The notes below the pieces were generated by a model that had not been told where the DNA came from, did no database searches, and worked only from the letters and a program-made list of their open reading frames with translations. Made by a program: the position numbers and the translations under genes. This document shows positions 63,610 to 64,000 of a stretch of 64,000 nt of DNA, piece after piece. Where the stretch lies: contig OZ038320.1 of NCBI GenBank assembly GCA_964035795.1, positions 13,972,776 to 14,036,775 of the forward strand, read 5' to 3'. Within the stretch, counting starts at the first letter, position 1. Each line of letters starts with the position of its first letter. The DNA comes from Pterobdella sp. o SKG-2022. Taxonomy: Eukaryota; Annelida; Clitellata; Hirudinida; Piscicolidae.

Positions 63610-64000
63610 TAAACAATCATTAATTTTCAAATATTTATATATTTTTATAATATTATTTTGACATGCAATAAATAAGTACATAAACAATTTTTTTAATTTA
63701 AAAAATGCTTTTTGATAATAAACTATAAGCTCGCAGTATCAAACCTTTAATAAATAGCAATAATCTACGTGGTAACGGTGTTTTTGTCCTCATACGCCGT
63801 AGAAGTTTCACTTGTAGACAGAATACATTTCATAATATGTCTAACTTCACCAATTCATTTATTTCAAACATGAGTTTTTTTTCAGATAATAAAAGGTTAC
63901 CTTTTAATAGATTTTTTTAAAAATTGTTAAAAAGAAGGACTTTTATGAGCCTCTTAGCAATGATAAAATCATCACTAATGTAAATAAAAAACATTATATA
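63610..64000. other. SLC6 3' untranslated region and flank
   Basis: AT-rich sequence after the SLC6 stop. An AATAAA word at about 63667 is a reasonable polyadenylation signal. No further gene is seen before the window ends. Confidence 0.5.

Overview
The window is nuclear DNA of an animal (metazoan). It is very AT-rich. Coding exons are short (about 30-250 bp), richer in GC than the surrounding sequence, flanked by GT-AG introns and joined in phase, and no bacterial operon structure is visible. The gene set (JMJD6, ISWI, COX5B, STIM, SLC6) and the mix of tRNA-derived SINEs, CR1/L2-like and other LINE relics, a Penelope-like relic and a Tc1/mariner-like relic fit an invertebrate, possibly a lophotrochozoan. 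The species cannot be named from the sequence.

Layout. 1-3529 (minus): part of an ERMARD-like gene that runs off the left edge, with a foldback element and a LINE relic in its introns. 3830-7020: a graveyard of degraded elements (Penelope-like relic, LINE relic, DDE transposase relic with subterminal repeats). 8796-14521 (minus): a complete JMJD6 gene in 17 exons, ending in an unusual acidic and Asn/Lys/Tyr-rich tail. 16025-17924: LINE relics, a SINE and a foldback element. 18994-32471 (plus): a complete ISWI/SMARCA5 chromatin-remodelling ATPase in 38 exons (1046 aa), with retroelements and microsatellites in its introns. 33735-34430 (minus): a LINE 3' end. 34869-37005 (plus): COX5B, 4 exons. 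37440-43820 (plus): STIM, the ER calcium sensor, 16 exons (525 aa). 46316-48526 (plus): the C-terminal exons of a small multi-span membrane protein. 48863-52046 (plus): a truncated TXNDC11-like thioredoxin-fold gene. 52368-63609 (plus): a 12-TM SLC6 sodium-coupled amino-acid-type transporter with a LINE copy that has lost its reverse transcriptase in one intron.

The genes are unrelated housekeeping or signalling genes that happen to be neighbours and do not form a pathway. I rebuilt the exon models by hand from splice sites, codon phase and remembered family sequences. For JMJD6, ISWI, COX5B and STIM every exon phase closes. The SLC6 model lacks one short exon, and the TXNDC11-like, ERMARD-like and four-TM models are incomplete. 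The best candidates for something new are the foldback family (three related copies), the LINE derivative without a reverse transcriptase, the four-copy tRNA-SINE family, and the JMJD6 tail with two in-phase donor sites.
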